Shown: one piece after another, positions 35,620-44,518 of the stretch
How the letters are laid out: the number at the start of each line of letters is the position of its first letter
Numbering within the stretch: the stretch's first letter is position 1
NCBI RefSeq assembly: GCF_900129775.1
Contig: NZ_FQWV01000004.1
Coordinates: 1-64,000, forward strand
Source of the DNA: Halobaculum gomorrense
GTDB taxonomy: Archaea; Halobacteriota; Halobacteria; Halobacteriales; Haloferacaceae
Direction of reading: 5' to 3'
DNA length: 64,000 nt
Notes under the pieces: model-generated
Databases searched by the model: none
The model's input: only the letters and a program-made list of their open reading frames with translations
What the model was told of the DNA's origin: nothing
Translations under genes and position numbers: made by a program

Positions 35620-36996
35620 CTACGCCGCGGCGTCGGCCTTCGCCGCCTCCAACGCCTCGCGCACCTCCCGCGCGAGCGCAGCGGCGCGCTCGGGGTCGGC
35701 GGACTCGGCGTACACGCGCACCTTCGGCTCCGTCCCGGAGGGACGCACGAGCACCCACGCGTCGCCGTAGTCGAGCCGGTAGCCGTCCTTGGTGTCGGGC
35801 TCTGCGTCGGCGGCCGCGGCGTACGCCTCGGCGGCCGAAAGCATCGCCTCCAACTGGGCGTCGGAGTCGTACGAGAGGTTCTCGCGGACGTTCGTGTAGT
35901 CCTCGTAGGGGGCGACGACCTCGCTGACGGCGGCGTCGCGTTCGGCCAGCAGTTCGAGGAACTTCGCGGCGATGAACGCGCCGTCGCGCACGAGGCGGTA
36001 GTCGGGAAAGAAGACTCCCCCGTTGCCCTCGCCGGCGACGGGCACGGACTCGCCCTCGCGCCACAGCTCCTTGATCCGGGTGATGATGTTCGTCGAGCCG
36101 ATGGGCGTGAGCTCGAGGTTCGCGCCCGCGGCGTCGCACACGTCGACGAGGCGCTGGGAGACGTTGACGGCGGCGACGGTGGTGTCGCCCTCGCCCAGGT
36201 CGCGAGCGGCCAGCGCGGCCAACGAGGCGTCGCCCTCGACGTACGAGCCGGTCTCATCGAAGAAGATGGCCCGGTCGGCGTCGCCGTCGTGGGCGACCCC
36301 CACGTCGGCGTCCGCCGCGCGCACGAGCCGCCCGAGGTCGTCCAGGTTCGCCTCGACGGGCTCGGGGTCGCGACCGGGGAAGTGGCCGTCCGGCTGGGCG
36401 TTAACCGTCACCACGTCGCAGCCCAGTTCGCGGAAGAACGTCGGGGAGGTGAGCGCGCCGGCGCCGTGGCCGGGGTCGAGCGCGACCGTGAGGTCGGCGT
36501 CGGCGACGGCGTCGCGGTCGACCGCATCGAGCATCTCCGCGATGTAGTCGTCGTTGGCGTCGGCCACGCGCCGGGAGTCGCCCATGCGGTCCCACGACAC
36601 GCTCGTCGTCTCCTCCGCGAGGAGGCGCTCCTCGACGAGCTCCAAGCGGTTCACCGGGAGCTCGATCCCGTCGGCGCCGACGAGCTTCACGCCGTTGAAC
36701 TCCGGGGGGTTGTGCGACGCGGTGATCATCACGCCGGGAACCGCTTCGACCTCGCAGTAGCGGACGAGGCTCGGCGTCGGCACGATGCCGAGCCGATCCA
36801 CGTCGACGCCGGCGGCGGTGATGCCGGCGGCGGCGGCGTCGGCGAACGTCCGTCCCGAGGTGCGGGTGTCGCGGCCGAGGGCGACGCGCCCGGCGTCCCA
36901 CGTCGCCGCTGCGGCCGCGGCCACGCGCGAGACGAACTCCGGGGTGAACTCCGCGCCCACGACCCCGCGGGTGCCGCTCGATCCGAAGACCTTCAT
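35620..36996 (-). CDS. glmM: Phosphoglucosamine mutase-like phosphohexomutase
   Basis: A 458-residue alpha-D-phosphohexomutase. It has the N-terminal GSSGTRGVVG, the catalytic phosphoserine in GVMITASHNPPEFNG (about residue 97), the metal-binding AHDGDADRAIF (about 240), and the phosphate-binding RPSGTEPKVRVY near the C-terminus. The archaeal GlmM/PMM subfamilies overlap, so phosphomannomutase activity is also possible. ATG 36996 gives the standard MKVFGSSGTRG start; upstream codons run through repeats and are rejected. Confidence 0.9.
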   Translation of the reverse strand: MKVFGSSGTRGVVGAEFTPEFVSRVAAAAAATWDAGRVALGRDTRTSGRTFADAAAAGITAAGVDVDRLGIVPTPSLVRYCEVEAVPGVMITASHNPPEFNGVKLVGADGIELPVNRLELVEERLLAEETTSVSWDRMGDSRRVADANDDYIAEMLDAVDRDAVADADLTVALDPGHGAGALTSPTFFRELGCDVVTVNAQPDGHFPGRDPEPVEANLDDLGRLVRAADADVGVAHDGDADRAIFFDETGSYVEGDASLAALAARDLGEGDTTVAAVNVSQRLVDVCDAAGANLELTPIGSTNIITRIKELWREGESVPVAGEGNGGVFFPDYRLVRDGAFIAAKFLELLAERDAAVSEVVAPYEDYTNVRENLSYDSDAQLEAMLSAAEAYAAAADAEPDTKDGYRLDYGDAWVLVRPSGTEPKVRVYAESADPERAAALAREVREALEAAKADAAA

Positions 36997-37089
36997 TCGG
37001 TTCGTGGGTCCGACGGCCGGCGGGATAGTGGTTCCGAACCGTCGCGTGGGGCTCTCGCCGCGATCAGCCGCACGAACGGCGACCTCCGC

Positions 37090-37160
37090 GATCGGCGGCG
37101 GGCGGATTCCCGAGATCCGCGGCGGGCGGACCCCTGAGATCTGCGACGGGCGGACCGGCA
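37090..37160. repeat. Three tandem 24-bp repeats
   Basis: Three near-identical units of the form GATC-GCGGCGGGCGGA-CCC-GA start at about 37090, 37114 and 37138; the third is one base short and diverges at its end. They sit between the divergent glmM and aor genes, upstream of the aor TATA box (TTTAC near 37166). They could be operator or spacing elements for aor. Confidence 0.65.
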
Positions 37161-37190
37161 TCGGGATTTACCAGCTTCGACGGGAAACCC

Positions 37191-38891
37191 ATGGGCATGA
37201 TCCACGCGACCGGTCCGCTGCTGTCTGTCGACCTCGACGCCCGCGAGACCACCGAGGAGAGTATCGACGACGTGCTGAGCGAGTTCGTCGGCGGCCGCGG
37301 CGTCGCGACGAAGTTGGCGTTCGACCGCGTCCCGTTCGACGCCGACCCGCTCGGCCCGGAGAACCGCGTCTACCTCGCGACCGGCCCGCTCCAGCACTCT
37401 CGGATGAGCTTCACCGGTCGGATGAACATGACGAGTGTCTCGCCGCTGACGGACGGGCTCGCGTCCTCGAACGCCGGCGGCTTCCTCTCGCGCAACTTCA
37501 CCGGGACAGGCTACGCCGCCGTCGAACTGCACGGCGCGAGCGACGCGCCGCTTGCGGTCCACGTCCGTGAAGGGGGCGTGGAGTTCGAGGAGGTCCCCAA
37601 ACTCGCGGGCGCGGAGGTTCCCGAGGTGACCAAGTGGGCCGACGACGCGCACGGGCTGGAGGCCGAGCACCTCGCGTGCATCGGTCCGGCGGGCGAGCAC
37701 CTCGTGCGATACGCGTGCGTGATGACCAGCGAGACGCGCGCGTTCGGCCGCACCGGCCTCGGCGCGGTACTCGGCAGCAAGAACGTGAAGGTGCTCACCT
37801 TCGACGGCGACAGCGAGACCGACGTGGCGGTCGACCCGATCCAGACGGACATCCACCGCGAGGCCGCCACCGCCGACCACATCATGAAGCGCCAGGGCAC
37901 CACCAGCGTCACCGAGTTGGCCAACGAGGTGGAGGCGCTGCCGACGGCCTACTTCTCGAAGCAGTCGTTCGACGGCGTCGAGGCCATCGGCGGCGACGCC
38001 GTCGAGTCGAAAAAGTACAAGAAGGGGACCTGCTCGCAGTGCGCGTTCGCCTGCAAGCTCCCTACCCGCGACGAGGCCGCCGGCGTCGAGACGGAGGGGC
38101 CGGAGTTCGAGACAGTGATGGCGTGGGGGTCGAACCAGCTCGTCGACGACGTGGTCGAGGTGATGAAGGCCAACGAGCTGTGCGACCGCCTCGGCGTCGA
38201 CACCATCTCCGCGGGCGACACGATGGCCGCCTATCTCGCGAGCGAGGGCGACCTCGCGAACCCCGAGCGCGCCCGCGACCTGCTCCGGAAGGCCGCCCAT
38301 CGCGAGGGCGAGGTCGGCGACCTGCTCGCGGAGGGCGTCCACCGCGTCGCCCCCGAACTCAGCGTCGAGGACTGGTCGGTGAAGGGGCTGGAGTTCGCCG
38401 CCCACGACGGTCGCACGCTCAACGGGCAGGGCCTGTCGTTCGCCACGTCGAACCGTGGCGCCGACCACATGTACGCGAGCTTCTACTCGAAGGAGTACCC
38501 CCTCGTCGACAAGGAGCGGGCCGTCGACAAGCGCGGGCTCGACGGGAAGGCGCCGCTGGTCGCCGACGCGGAGGACCACAACGCTGTCCTCGACTCGGGC
38601 GTCGTCTGCAAGTTCAGCCGGGACTTCGTCGACGATGACCGCCTCGCGACCCTGCTCGACGCCGACTACGACGACCTGCTCGACGTGGGCGCGCGCGTCG
38701 TCGAACTGGAGCGGGCGTTCAACAACCGCCGCGGCTTCGACCGCGCGGACGACGCGCTCCCGTACGACATCGAGGGGTTCGATGACGCGCTCGACGAGTA
38801 CTACGAGGTCCGGGGGTGGCGCGCGGACGGCGTGGTCCCGGGGCTGGGCGAGGCCGATGCCGGATCCGGTTCAGCGGCCGCAGACGACTGA
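37191..38891 (+). CDS. aor: Aldehyde:ferredoxin oxidoreductase (tungsten, AOR family)
   Basis: A 566-residue enzyme. The AOR fold is shown by LLSVDLDARETTEE, FVGGRGVATKLAFD, SNAGGFLSRNF and GRTGLGAVLGSKNVK. The [4Fe-4S] ligands lie in KGTCSQCAFACK (CxxCxxxC) with the fourth Cys in SGVVCKFS. It uses a tungsto-pterin and reduces ferredoxin while oxidising aldehydes. ATG 37191 is 25 nt below a GATTTAC TATA, so a leaderless start; a second ATG at 37197 is possible. The Gly/Ala/Asp tail is non-conserved. Confidence 0.92.
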   Translation: MGMIHATGPLLSVDLDARETTEESIDDVLSEFVGGRGVATKLAFDRVPFDADPLGPENRVYLATGPLQHSRMSFTGRMNMTSVSPLTDGLASSNAGGFLSRNFTGTGYAAVELHGASDAPLAVHVREGGVEFEEVPKLAGAEVPEVTKWADDAHGLEAEHLACIGPAGEHLVRYACVMTSETRAFGRTGLGAVLGSKNVKVLTFDGDSETDVAVDPIQTDIHREAATADHIMKRQGTTSVTELANEVEALPTAYFSKQSFDGVEAIGGDAVESKKYKKGTCSQCAFACKLPTRDEAAGVETEGPEFETVMAWGSNQLVDDVVEVMKANELCDRLGVDTISAGDTMAAYLASEGDLANPERARDLLRKAAHREGEVGDLLAEGVHRVAPELSVEDWSVKGLEFAAHDGRTLNGQGLSFATSNRGADHMYASFYSKEYPLVDKERAVDKRGLDGKAPLVADAEDHNAVLDSGVVCKFSRDFVDDDRLATLLDADYDDLLDVGARVVELERAFNNRRGFDRADDALPYDIEGFDDALDEYYEVRGWRADGVVPGLGEADAGSGSAAADD

Positions 38892-38978
38892 GTCACGGTC
38901 GAGGGAGTCGCACCGTCCCGTTTCAGCGCTGATAGTCGGGGCCGAACGGTTATTGGCCTGCTTCCCGCCGGATCCGGT

Positions 38979-39071
38979 ATGAACGCAAAGCGGATGTCGA
39001 CGCTCTCGGTCGGCGTGCTGTTGGTGCTGGCGCTGGGGGCCGCCGCGCTGGTCGCAGTGCAGGTGGTCTGA
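38979..39071 (+). CDS. Thirty-residue single-TM small protein
   Basis: A short frame encodes MNAKRMSTLS followed by one hydrophobic helix VGVLLVLALGAAALVAV and ends QVV. A basic N-terminus then a single TM fits a small membrane protein. GGTTATTGG lies about 25-32 nt upstream of the ATG, giving TATA spacing for a leaderless transcript. The gene occupies the only gap between aor and the beta-CASP gene. No family is recognised. Confidence 0.5.
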   Translation: MNAKRMSTLSVGVLLVLALGAAALVAVQVV

Positions 39072-39171
39072 CGCCGGCCCGGCGCGTCCCGTCGTCCCGG
39101 CGGACGGCCGACCCGGCGGACGGCCGGCCGAACCGACGGACCCAACCCCGTCGAACCCCTCCCCACCGCCG

Positions 39172-40452
39172 ATGGAGATTCAGTTCCTCGGCGGCGCCCG
39201 CGAGGTGGGCCGCTCGGCGGTGCTCGTCGACGACGCGCTCCTCCTCGACTACGGGACACTGACCGGGGAGCCGCCGCAGTATCCCGTCGGCCGTCCCGAA
39301 CCGGACGCGGTCGTCGTCAGCCACGGCCACCTCGACCACGTCGGGCAGGTGCCGGCGCTGCTGCGGGGCGACCGCCGGCCGCCAATCCACTGGACGCCGC
39401 CGACGGCGGAGCTGGCGCGGGTGCTCGCCGAGGACTCCCTGAAGCTGCGCGGCTACGAATGCACCTTCACCGAGAGCCACGTCCAGCGCCTCGGCGAGGT
39501 CGAGGAGCGCCACGGCTACGGCGAGCCGTTCGTCGTCGAGGCGGGCGGCACCGACTACGAGGTCACCTTCTTCGACGCCGGCCACATCCCCGGCAGCGCG
39601 CACGTCCTCGTCGACAGCGGGGGACGCAGTCCCCCGGGCAGTCGGGCGGAGTCCGACGACGGCGACACGCGACTGCTGTACACCGCGGACTTCCACACCG
39701 ACGACACGCGACTGCTGTCCGGGTCGACCGCGCGGCCCGACGCCGATGTCGTGATCTGCGAGAGCACCTACTCCGACGTGACCCACGAGGACCGCAGTCG
39801 GGTGGAGGAGCGGTTCGTCGAGACGGTCCGGACCACCCGATACGAGGGCGCCACCGCACTGATCCCCGCCTTCGCCATCGGGCGCACGCAGGAGGTGCTG
39901 ACGGTGCTTGAGGACACCGAGATCCGGCCGTACCTCGACGGGATGGGCCAGCGCGTCACCGACATCGTCCGGCGGCACCCCGGGTACGTCCGCAACGCCG
40001 ACGCCCTGCGCCGGGCGAAGTCCGGAGCCAGATACGTCACGGGACGAGACGGTCAGCGGGAACGCATCGCCGCCGACAACGAGGCGGTCGTCACCACCTC
40101 CGGGATGCTCTCTGGGGGGCCGGTGCTGCGCTACCTCTCGATGCTGCGCTCGGACCCGACGAACCGGGTGTGTCTCACGGGGTACCAGGTCGAGGGGACG
40201 AACGGCCGGCGACTGCTCGAACGCGGTAATTGCGAACTCGACGGCGGCGTCGTCCCCGTCGCCGCCCGCGTCGATCTGTTCGACTTCTCGGCGCACGCCG
40301 ACCGCGACGGGCTCCGCTCGTTCCTCGACGACTACCGCGGCGCGACCGTCCTCGTCAACCACGGCGACCGCTGTCCGGCGTTCGCGGAGGAGCTCCGAGG
40401 CGACGGCTACGACGCGAGCGCGCCGGAGCTGGGCGAGCGCGTGACCGTCTGA
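39172..40452 (+). CDS. Beta-CASP metallo-beta-lactamase nuclease
   Basis: A 426-residue protein with the metallo-beta-lactamase motif VSHGHLDHVG (HxHxDH, about residue 46) and the beta-CASP motifs: FDAGHIPGSAHVLV, TADFH (motif 4-like), ESTYSDVTHEDR, TTSGMLSGGPV and FDFSAHADRDGL plus the final VNHGD. It lacks the KH domains of aCPSF1, so it resembles aCPSF2 or RNase-J-like archaeal mRNA nucleases. An in-frame insert at about residues 150-163 is formed by DNA hairpins (separate entry). Confidence 0.9.
   Translation: MEIQFLGGAREVGRSAVLVDDALLLDYGTLTGEPPQYPVGRPEPDAVVVSHGHLDHVGQVPALLRGDRRPPIHWTPPTAELARVLAEDSLKLRGYECTFTESHVQRLGEVEERHGYGEPFVVEAGGTDYEVTFFDAGHIPGSAHVLVDSGGRSPPGSRAESDDGDTRLLYTADFHTDDTRLLSGSTARPDADVVICESTYSDVTHEDRSRVEERFVETVRTTRYEGATALIPAFAIGRTQEVLTVLEDTEIRPYLDGMGQRVTDIVRRHPGYVRNADALRRAKSGARYVTGRDGQRERIAADNEAVVTTSGMLSGGPVLRYLSMLRSDPTNRVCLTGYQVEGTNGRRLLERGNCELDGGVVPVAARVDLFDFSAHADRDGLRSFLDDYRGATVLVNHGDRCPAFAEELRGDGYDASAPELGERVTV
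39618..39657. repeat. In-frame hairpin insert in beta-CASP gene
   Basis: CGGGGGAC-GCA-GTCCCCCG is a perfect 8-bp stem with a 3-nt loop (39618-39636), followed by GTCGG...CCGAC (39641-39657). It encodes a short hydrophilic GRSPPGSRAESD-like stretch between VLVDSG and DTRLLYTADFH, a place where the family loop is normally short. It resembles the double hairpin in the NOG1-like gene. Confidence 0.6.
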
Positions 40453-40574
40453 CGCCGCGCCGCGCTGTGGTCCCCGCGCTCGTTGCGCCGTCGCCGCGCC
40501 GCTGTCGCCGCACACGGCGACTACACTACTGGTTTGGCACAATCCCCAATGTCGTACGGACCGTTCGGGTACCC

Positions 40575-40997
40575 GTGGCTCGCGATCCGGGACCGGGCGA
40601 CCCCGAGTCGGTCATCGAGCGTCGCGACCGTCGCCTCTCCCGCCAGGGGCACGCCGCGGTTTCCAGTGCGCTGACCGCATCGGCGCTCGCGGTCGCCGCG
40701 CTCGCGCTGGCTGTCGCCCTCGGAGTGGTCGGGTCGCGCGCGCTGTATCCGGTGTTCATGCTCGTCGCGCCGGGCGCGATCGTCGGCGTCTGGCTCAACG
40801 CGGCGCTGATCGACCGCGTCGAGCGCCCGACCGTCTGGTTCCGACGGATCGTCGGCGCCGGGTTGGGCGTCGACGCGGCGGTGTTCGCGGCCGCCGTCGC
40901 GGCCGGCGGCGCGGCGATCGCGACGGTTCGACTGCTCGCGGCCTTCTTCGCGGTCGCGTGGGTGACCGGGGCCGCGGCGACGTGGCGGTTCAGGTAG
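40575..40997 (+). CDS. Membrane protein, four TM, unknown
   Basis: The 140-residue product has a charged N-terminus (RDPGPGDPESVIERRDRRLS) and about four hydrophobic segments, ending in a basic WRFR. No family is recognised. GTG 40575 is the only sensible start codon; the frame remains open upstream into the beta-CASP gene, but those codons are not membrane-like. It precedes the sugar dehydrogenase by 63 bp. Confidence 0.55.
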   Translation: MARDPGPGDPESVIERRDRRLSRQGHAAVSSALTASALAVAALALAVALGVVGSRALYPVFMLVAPGAIVGVWLNAALIDRVERPTVWFRRIVGAGLGVDAAVFAAAVAAGGAAIATVRLLAAFFAVAWVTGAAATWRFR

Positions 40998-41060
40998 CGG
41001 CGGACGCGTCCCACCGGAACCGGCGACGACTATTCCCTTCGGCGGCCCGTCGCGACGGGT

Positions 41061-42431
41061 ATGGACGGATCCGAACGGGACCCGTCGTTCGATCGCCGGG
41101 CCTTCCTCCGCCGAACGGGGGTCGCGAGCACGCTCGCGGCGACCGCCCTGGCGGGCTGTGTGAGCGCCCCGAGCGGCGACGACGCGCCGCGGAACGCGAC
41201 CCGTTCGACGGACGCCGACGGAACCCAGAGCGACGGAACCGCCCAGAGCGACGACGGCGATACCGGCTCCGGCCCGGACACACTCGCGACCGAACTCGTC
41301 GCGGACGGCTTCACCGCGCCGCTGGGGGTGGAAGCGCCCGCCGGGGTCGACGGCCGGCTGTACGTCGTCGACCAGCGCGGGACGGTGACGGTCGTCAACG
41401 GCGGGGACCGGTCGACATTCCTCGACGTGGCCGACCGGTTGGCCGGCGCGGGCGGCGAGATGGGCCTGCTCGGGCTCGCGTTCCATCCCGACTTCCCCGA
41501 GGAGGACCGCGTGTACGTCAGGTACAGCGGCCCGCTCTGCGACGACATGCCGAGCGACTACAGCCACGCGTTCGTGCTCTCGGAGTTCCGGGCGACGCCC
41601 GACGCGGCCGCCGCGAGCAGCGAGCGCGTCCTCCTCGCGATCGCCGAGCCGCAGTCGAACCACAACGCCGGATCGGTCGCGTTCGGCCCCGACGGACTGC
41701 TGTACGTCGGCGTCGGCGACGGCGGCGCCGGCGGCGATCGGGGCGTCGGCCACGTCGAGGACTGGTACGACGCCGTCAGCGGCGGCAACGGACAAGACGT
41801 GACCGAGAACCTCCTCGGGAGCGTCCTCCGCATCGACCCGCTCGGCAGCGACGGCGATCCCTACGGCGTTCCCGACGGCAACCCGCTCGTCGGGGCGACG
41901 GGACTCCCGGAACAGTACGCGTGGGGGTTCCGCAACCCCTGGCGCTTCAGCTTCGACCGGGAGACGGGCGACTTCCTCGTCGCCGACGTGGGGCAGAACC
42001 GCTACGAGGAGGTGAACCGCGTCGAAGCCGGCGGAAACTACGGCTGGAACGTCCGCGAGGGGTTCCACCCGTTCGACGCCGCCGAGGCGCCGACGGAGAC
42101 GCCGGACGGTGACCGCCTGCTCGACCCGGTGATCGAGTACCCCCACTCCGGTGACACCGCGGTGACCGGGATCTCGGTCATCGGCGGCCACGTCTACCGC
42201 GGCGACGCCGTCGCCGACCTCGCGGGGACCTACGTGTTCGGGGACTACCGCCCCGGCGGCGACCTGTTCTTGGCCGACCCGCGGGAGTCGGGCCGGTGGC
42301 CGACCCGCGCGGTACCGACGGCGGGGCTCGCCGGCGGCCTGCTCTCCTTCGGCGAGGGTCCCGACGGTGCGCTGTACGTCTGTACGGTCGGGGACGGCGG
42401 CGGGTCAGTGCGGCGGATCGTCGAGGGGTGA
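41061..42431 (+). CDS. PQQ-dependent sugar (glucose/sorbosone) dehydrogenase, Tat lipoprotein
   Basis: A 456-residue protein. The N-terminus has a twin-arginine motif DRRAFLRRTG and a lipobox ALAGC (Cys about residue 33), so it is exported folded and lipid-anchored outside the cell. A Ser/Thr/Asp-rich linker (about 35-75) leads to a six-bladed propeller of the soluble glucose dehydrogenase/YliI type: VVDQRGTVTVV, GLLGLAFHPDF, NHNAGSVAFGPDGLLYVGVGDGG, AWGFRNPWRFSFD and GTYVFGDY. It oxidises sugars or related alcohols with PQQ and Ca2+. Confidence 0.9.
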   Translation: MDGSERDPSFDRRAFLRRTGVASTLAATALAGCVSAPSGDDAPRNATRSTDADGTQSDGTAQSDDGDTGSGPDTLATELVADGFTAPLGVEAPAGVDGRLYVVDQRGTVTVVNGGDRSTFLDVADRLAGAGGEMGLLGLAFHPDFPEEDRVYVRYSGPLCDDMPSDYSHAFVLSEFRATPDAAAASSERVLLAIAEPQSNHNAGSVAFGPDGLLYVGVGDGGAGGDRGVGHVEDWYDAVSGGNGQDVTENLLGSVLRIDPLGSDGDPYGVPDGNPLVGATGLPEQYAWGFRNPWRFSFDRETGDFLVADVGQNRYEEVNRVEAGGNYGWNVREGFHPFDAAEAPTETPDGDRLLDPVIEYPHSGDTAVTGISVIGGHVYRGDAVADLAGTYVFGDYRPGGDLFLADPRESGRWPTRAVPTAGLAGGLLSFGEGPDGALYVCTVGDGGGSVRRIVEG

Positions 42432-42476
42432 GGCAGGCGCGTCGGCCGACCGGTCGCTCCGTCGGACCCGGACGGA

Positions 42477-43499
42477 TCACAGCCAGCCCTCCCGCCGGAA
42501 GTACGCGACGAGCACGAGCGCGATGCCGGCCATGCCGAGCATCGTCGCGTGGTAGGCGTACGGCCAGCCCAACTCCGGCATCGACTCGAAGTTCATCCCG
42601 AACACGCCGGCGACGAACGTCAGCGGGAGCAAGATCGTCGCGACGACCGTGAGCCGGCGCATCACCTCGTTCGTCGATTGCGAGAGCGTGTTGAGGTAGA
42701 TGTCGCGCGCGCCCGCGGTGAGGTCGCGGTACGTCTCGGTCAGTTCGACGAGCTGCACGAGGTGGTCGTACACGTCGCGGTAGTACTTCTCGCTCCCGTC
42801 CGCGACCTGGTCGGCGTCGCCGCGCGAGAGGGCGTTCACCGCGTCGCGCGTCGGCCACACGACCCGCCGAACCGACAGCAGTTCCCGTCGGAGGTCGTTG
42901 ATCACCGCGAGCGTGTCGGGGTCGGGCGCCTCGATGACGCGCTCCTCGACGGTCTCGATGTCGTCCTCCAGTTCCTCGAGCAATCGGAAGTAGCCGTCGA
43001 CGACGCGGTCGACGACGAGGTACCCGGCGAAGTCCGGCCCGCGCGCCAGCGCCCGCCTGTCGGCATCCGCGAGGCGGTTCCACACCGCCTCGACGGCCGC
43101 GTCGCCGTCGACGGTCACCGTCACGAGCCAGTCGTCGCCGACGAACACGCCGACGGGGTCCGTCCGGATCTCCTCGAGGAACGTCGTCTCGCCGACGCGG
43201 AACCGCGCGGCCTTCACCAGCAGGAACGCGTACTCCTCTAGCAGCTCCGACTTCGGGCGGGCGTCGCCGAGCACGTCCTCGACGTGCAGCGGGTGGATGC
43301 CGAACCGTTCGGTCACCGTCGCGATGTCGCCGGTCGGTTCCGGGACGGCTCCCGTCGCCGTCCGATCGTCGCGGTCGAGCGCCGCACCGCCGTCCGGTGA
43401 ATCGACCCAGACCCAGGTCGTTCCGGGCGCCTCCGCGGCGGCCGTCACCGCTTCGAAGGTCGCGGCCTCGCCGTCCGTGTACGACATCGCGCGGATCAC
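42477..43499 (-). CDS. corA: Magnesium/cobalt transporter CorA
   Basis: A 340-residue transporter. A large acidic cytosolic N-terminal domain is followed by the long helix (about 165-285) and two C-terminal TM segments. The signature GMN occurs in AGVFGMNFESMPELGWPYAY near residue 305. CorA forms pentameric Mg2+ channels. The GTG 43499 start overlaps the preceding stop (GTGA); an in-frame ATG four codons later (MSYTDG) is an alternative. This is the second Mg2+ system in the window besides the MgtE pair. Confidence 0.94.
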   Translation of the reverse strand: MIRAMSYTDGEAATFEAVTAAAEAPGTTWVWVDSPDGGAALDRDDRTATGAVPEPTGDIATVTERFGIHPLHVEDVLGDARPKSELLEEYAFLLVKAARFRVGETTFLEEIRTDPVGVFVGDDWLVTVTVDGDAAVEAVWNRLADADRRALARGPDFAGYLVVDRVVDGYFRLLEELEDDIETVEERVIEAPDPDTLAVINDLRRELLSVRRVVWPTRDAVNALSRGDADQVADGSEKYYRDVYDHLVQLVELTETYRDLTAGARDIYLNTLSQSTNEVMRRLTVVATILLPLTFVAGVFGMNFESMPELGWPYAYHATMLGMAGIALVLVAYFRREGWL

Positions 43500-43735
43500 C
43501 GCACCCCTCCTCCGCTGTTCGACTTGCCATCACGGTCTCGGTCGCCACGCTCTCGACCGGCGTCCGACTCCGCGGTCGCACGCGCGTGGCCGTACGTCAC
43601 CGTCGCGAGCGTCACGCCGACCAGCAGACCCATGAGGCTCGCCTCGCGGCCGGGGTACGGCTCGACGGTTCCGATCACGTAGCCGGCCAGCGATAGCACC
43701 GTCACCGCCGCCGACGCGAGGAACTGTCTGTCCAT
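43496..43735 (-). CDS. Two-TM small membrane protein
   Basis: A 79-residue protein with hydrophobic helices at about 4-22 and 32-48, followed by a charged tail of Arg/Asp/Gly. Its stop overlaps the CorA start by 4 nt, so it is translationally coupled to CorA and may assist or regulate it. No family is recognised. Confidence 0.6.
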   Translation of the reverse strand: MDRQFLASAAVTVLSLAGYVIGTVEPYPGREASLMGLLVGVTLATVTYGHARATAESDAGRERGDRDRDGKSNSGGGVR

Positions 43736-43810
43736 GCGACGCGTCTCGACGCCGGCAAGCCTAACGGTTCGGGGCTAACGCCCTTATCTCTTGGTACCGT
43801 ATTACGAGAT

Positions 43811-44230
43811 ATGTCCGTCGACGAACCGACCCCGTCCGTCCCCGATCTCACCGCCGACGAGCGCGCGGCGCTCCACGCCATCCAACTCGGAATCGAGCAC
43901 GCCCAGCGGGCGTACGCCGACCTGCTCGGGTGTCACCACCGCACCGGCCACGCGATGGATCGGTTCGCGAAGGCGGAGGAACACCTCCGCGCGGCCGGCC
44001 ACGACGAGTATGCCGACGAGATCCGTGACCGGCTCCTCCCAGCGGGCGTCGTCGAGGACCGCTGGACGTACGAGATCGTGACGGCGTACCGACGCAACCT
44101 CCTGAACGAACTGGACGCGTTCGAATCGGTTGTCCGCGAGGATATCGCCGACGGCGTCGACCACGTCACCGAGCGCGCACAGCAGCGCGCCTGGCGAGAC
44201 CGCGCGGAGTCCGAGCAGTGGACTGAGTGA
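43811..44230 (+). CDS. Conserved haloarchaeal soluble helical protein
   Basis: A 139-residue acidic protein predicted to be mainly helical, with LHAIQLGIEHAQRAYADLLGCHHRTGHAMDRF, HLRAAGHDEYADEIRDRLLP and VVEDRWTYEIVTAYRRNLL. The cluster of His, Cys and Glu in the first helix pair could bind a metal. I do not recognise a characterised family. It has its own promoter region (CCTTATCTC at about 43781) and lies convergent to the DUF5808 gene. Confidence 0.65.
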   Translation: MSVDEPTPSVPDLTADERAALHAIQLGIEHAQRAYADLLGCHHRTGHAMDRFAKAEEHLRAAGHDEYADEIRDRLLPAGVVEDRWTYEIVTAYRRNLLNELDAFESVVREDIADGVDHVTERAQQRAWRDRAESEQWTE

Positions 44231-44242
44231 GCCTCGCGCCGT

Positions 44243-44518
44243 TCAGTCGTCGTCGACGACGACATCGACCGGTTCGGTCTCTTCGTCGGGCTCGGCGTCG
44301 CGACTCGCGCGCTCTTGGTACAGCAGCGCGCCGGCGACGACGAGCACGAGCCACGAGCGCCAGTTGGCGAGGTTGAGCGTGTAGCCGATGCCGAACGGCT
44401 TCTCCACCAGCATGCCCTTCCCGGGCTTCCAGTACGAGGACAGCAGGCGGCCGACGCTCGGCCGCTCGAAGTTGTACGGGATCCCGAAGAGCTCCCCGGT
44501 CTGGGGTTTGTCTACCAT
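44243..44518 (-). CDS. DUF5808 membrane protein
   Basis: A 91-residue protein. The N-terminal soluble part holds GELFGIPYNFERPSVGRL, SYWKPGK and PFGIGYTLNLANWRSW, the pattern of DUF5808 (a short domain rich in aromatic and Gly residues). It is followed by one TM (about 58-68) and a very acidic C-terminus. Function is unknown. Confidence 0.75.
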   Translation of the reverse strand: MVDKPQTGELFGIPYNFERPSVGRLLSSYWKPGKGMLVEKPFGIGYTLNLANWRSWLVLVVAGALLYQERASRDAEPDEETEPVDVVVDDD

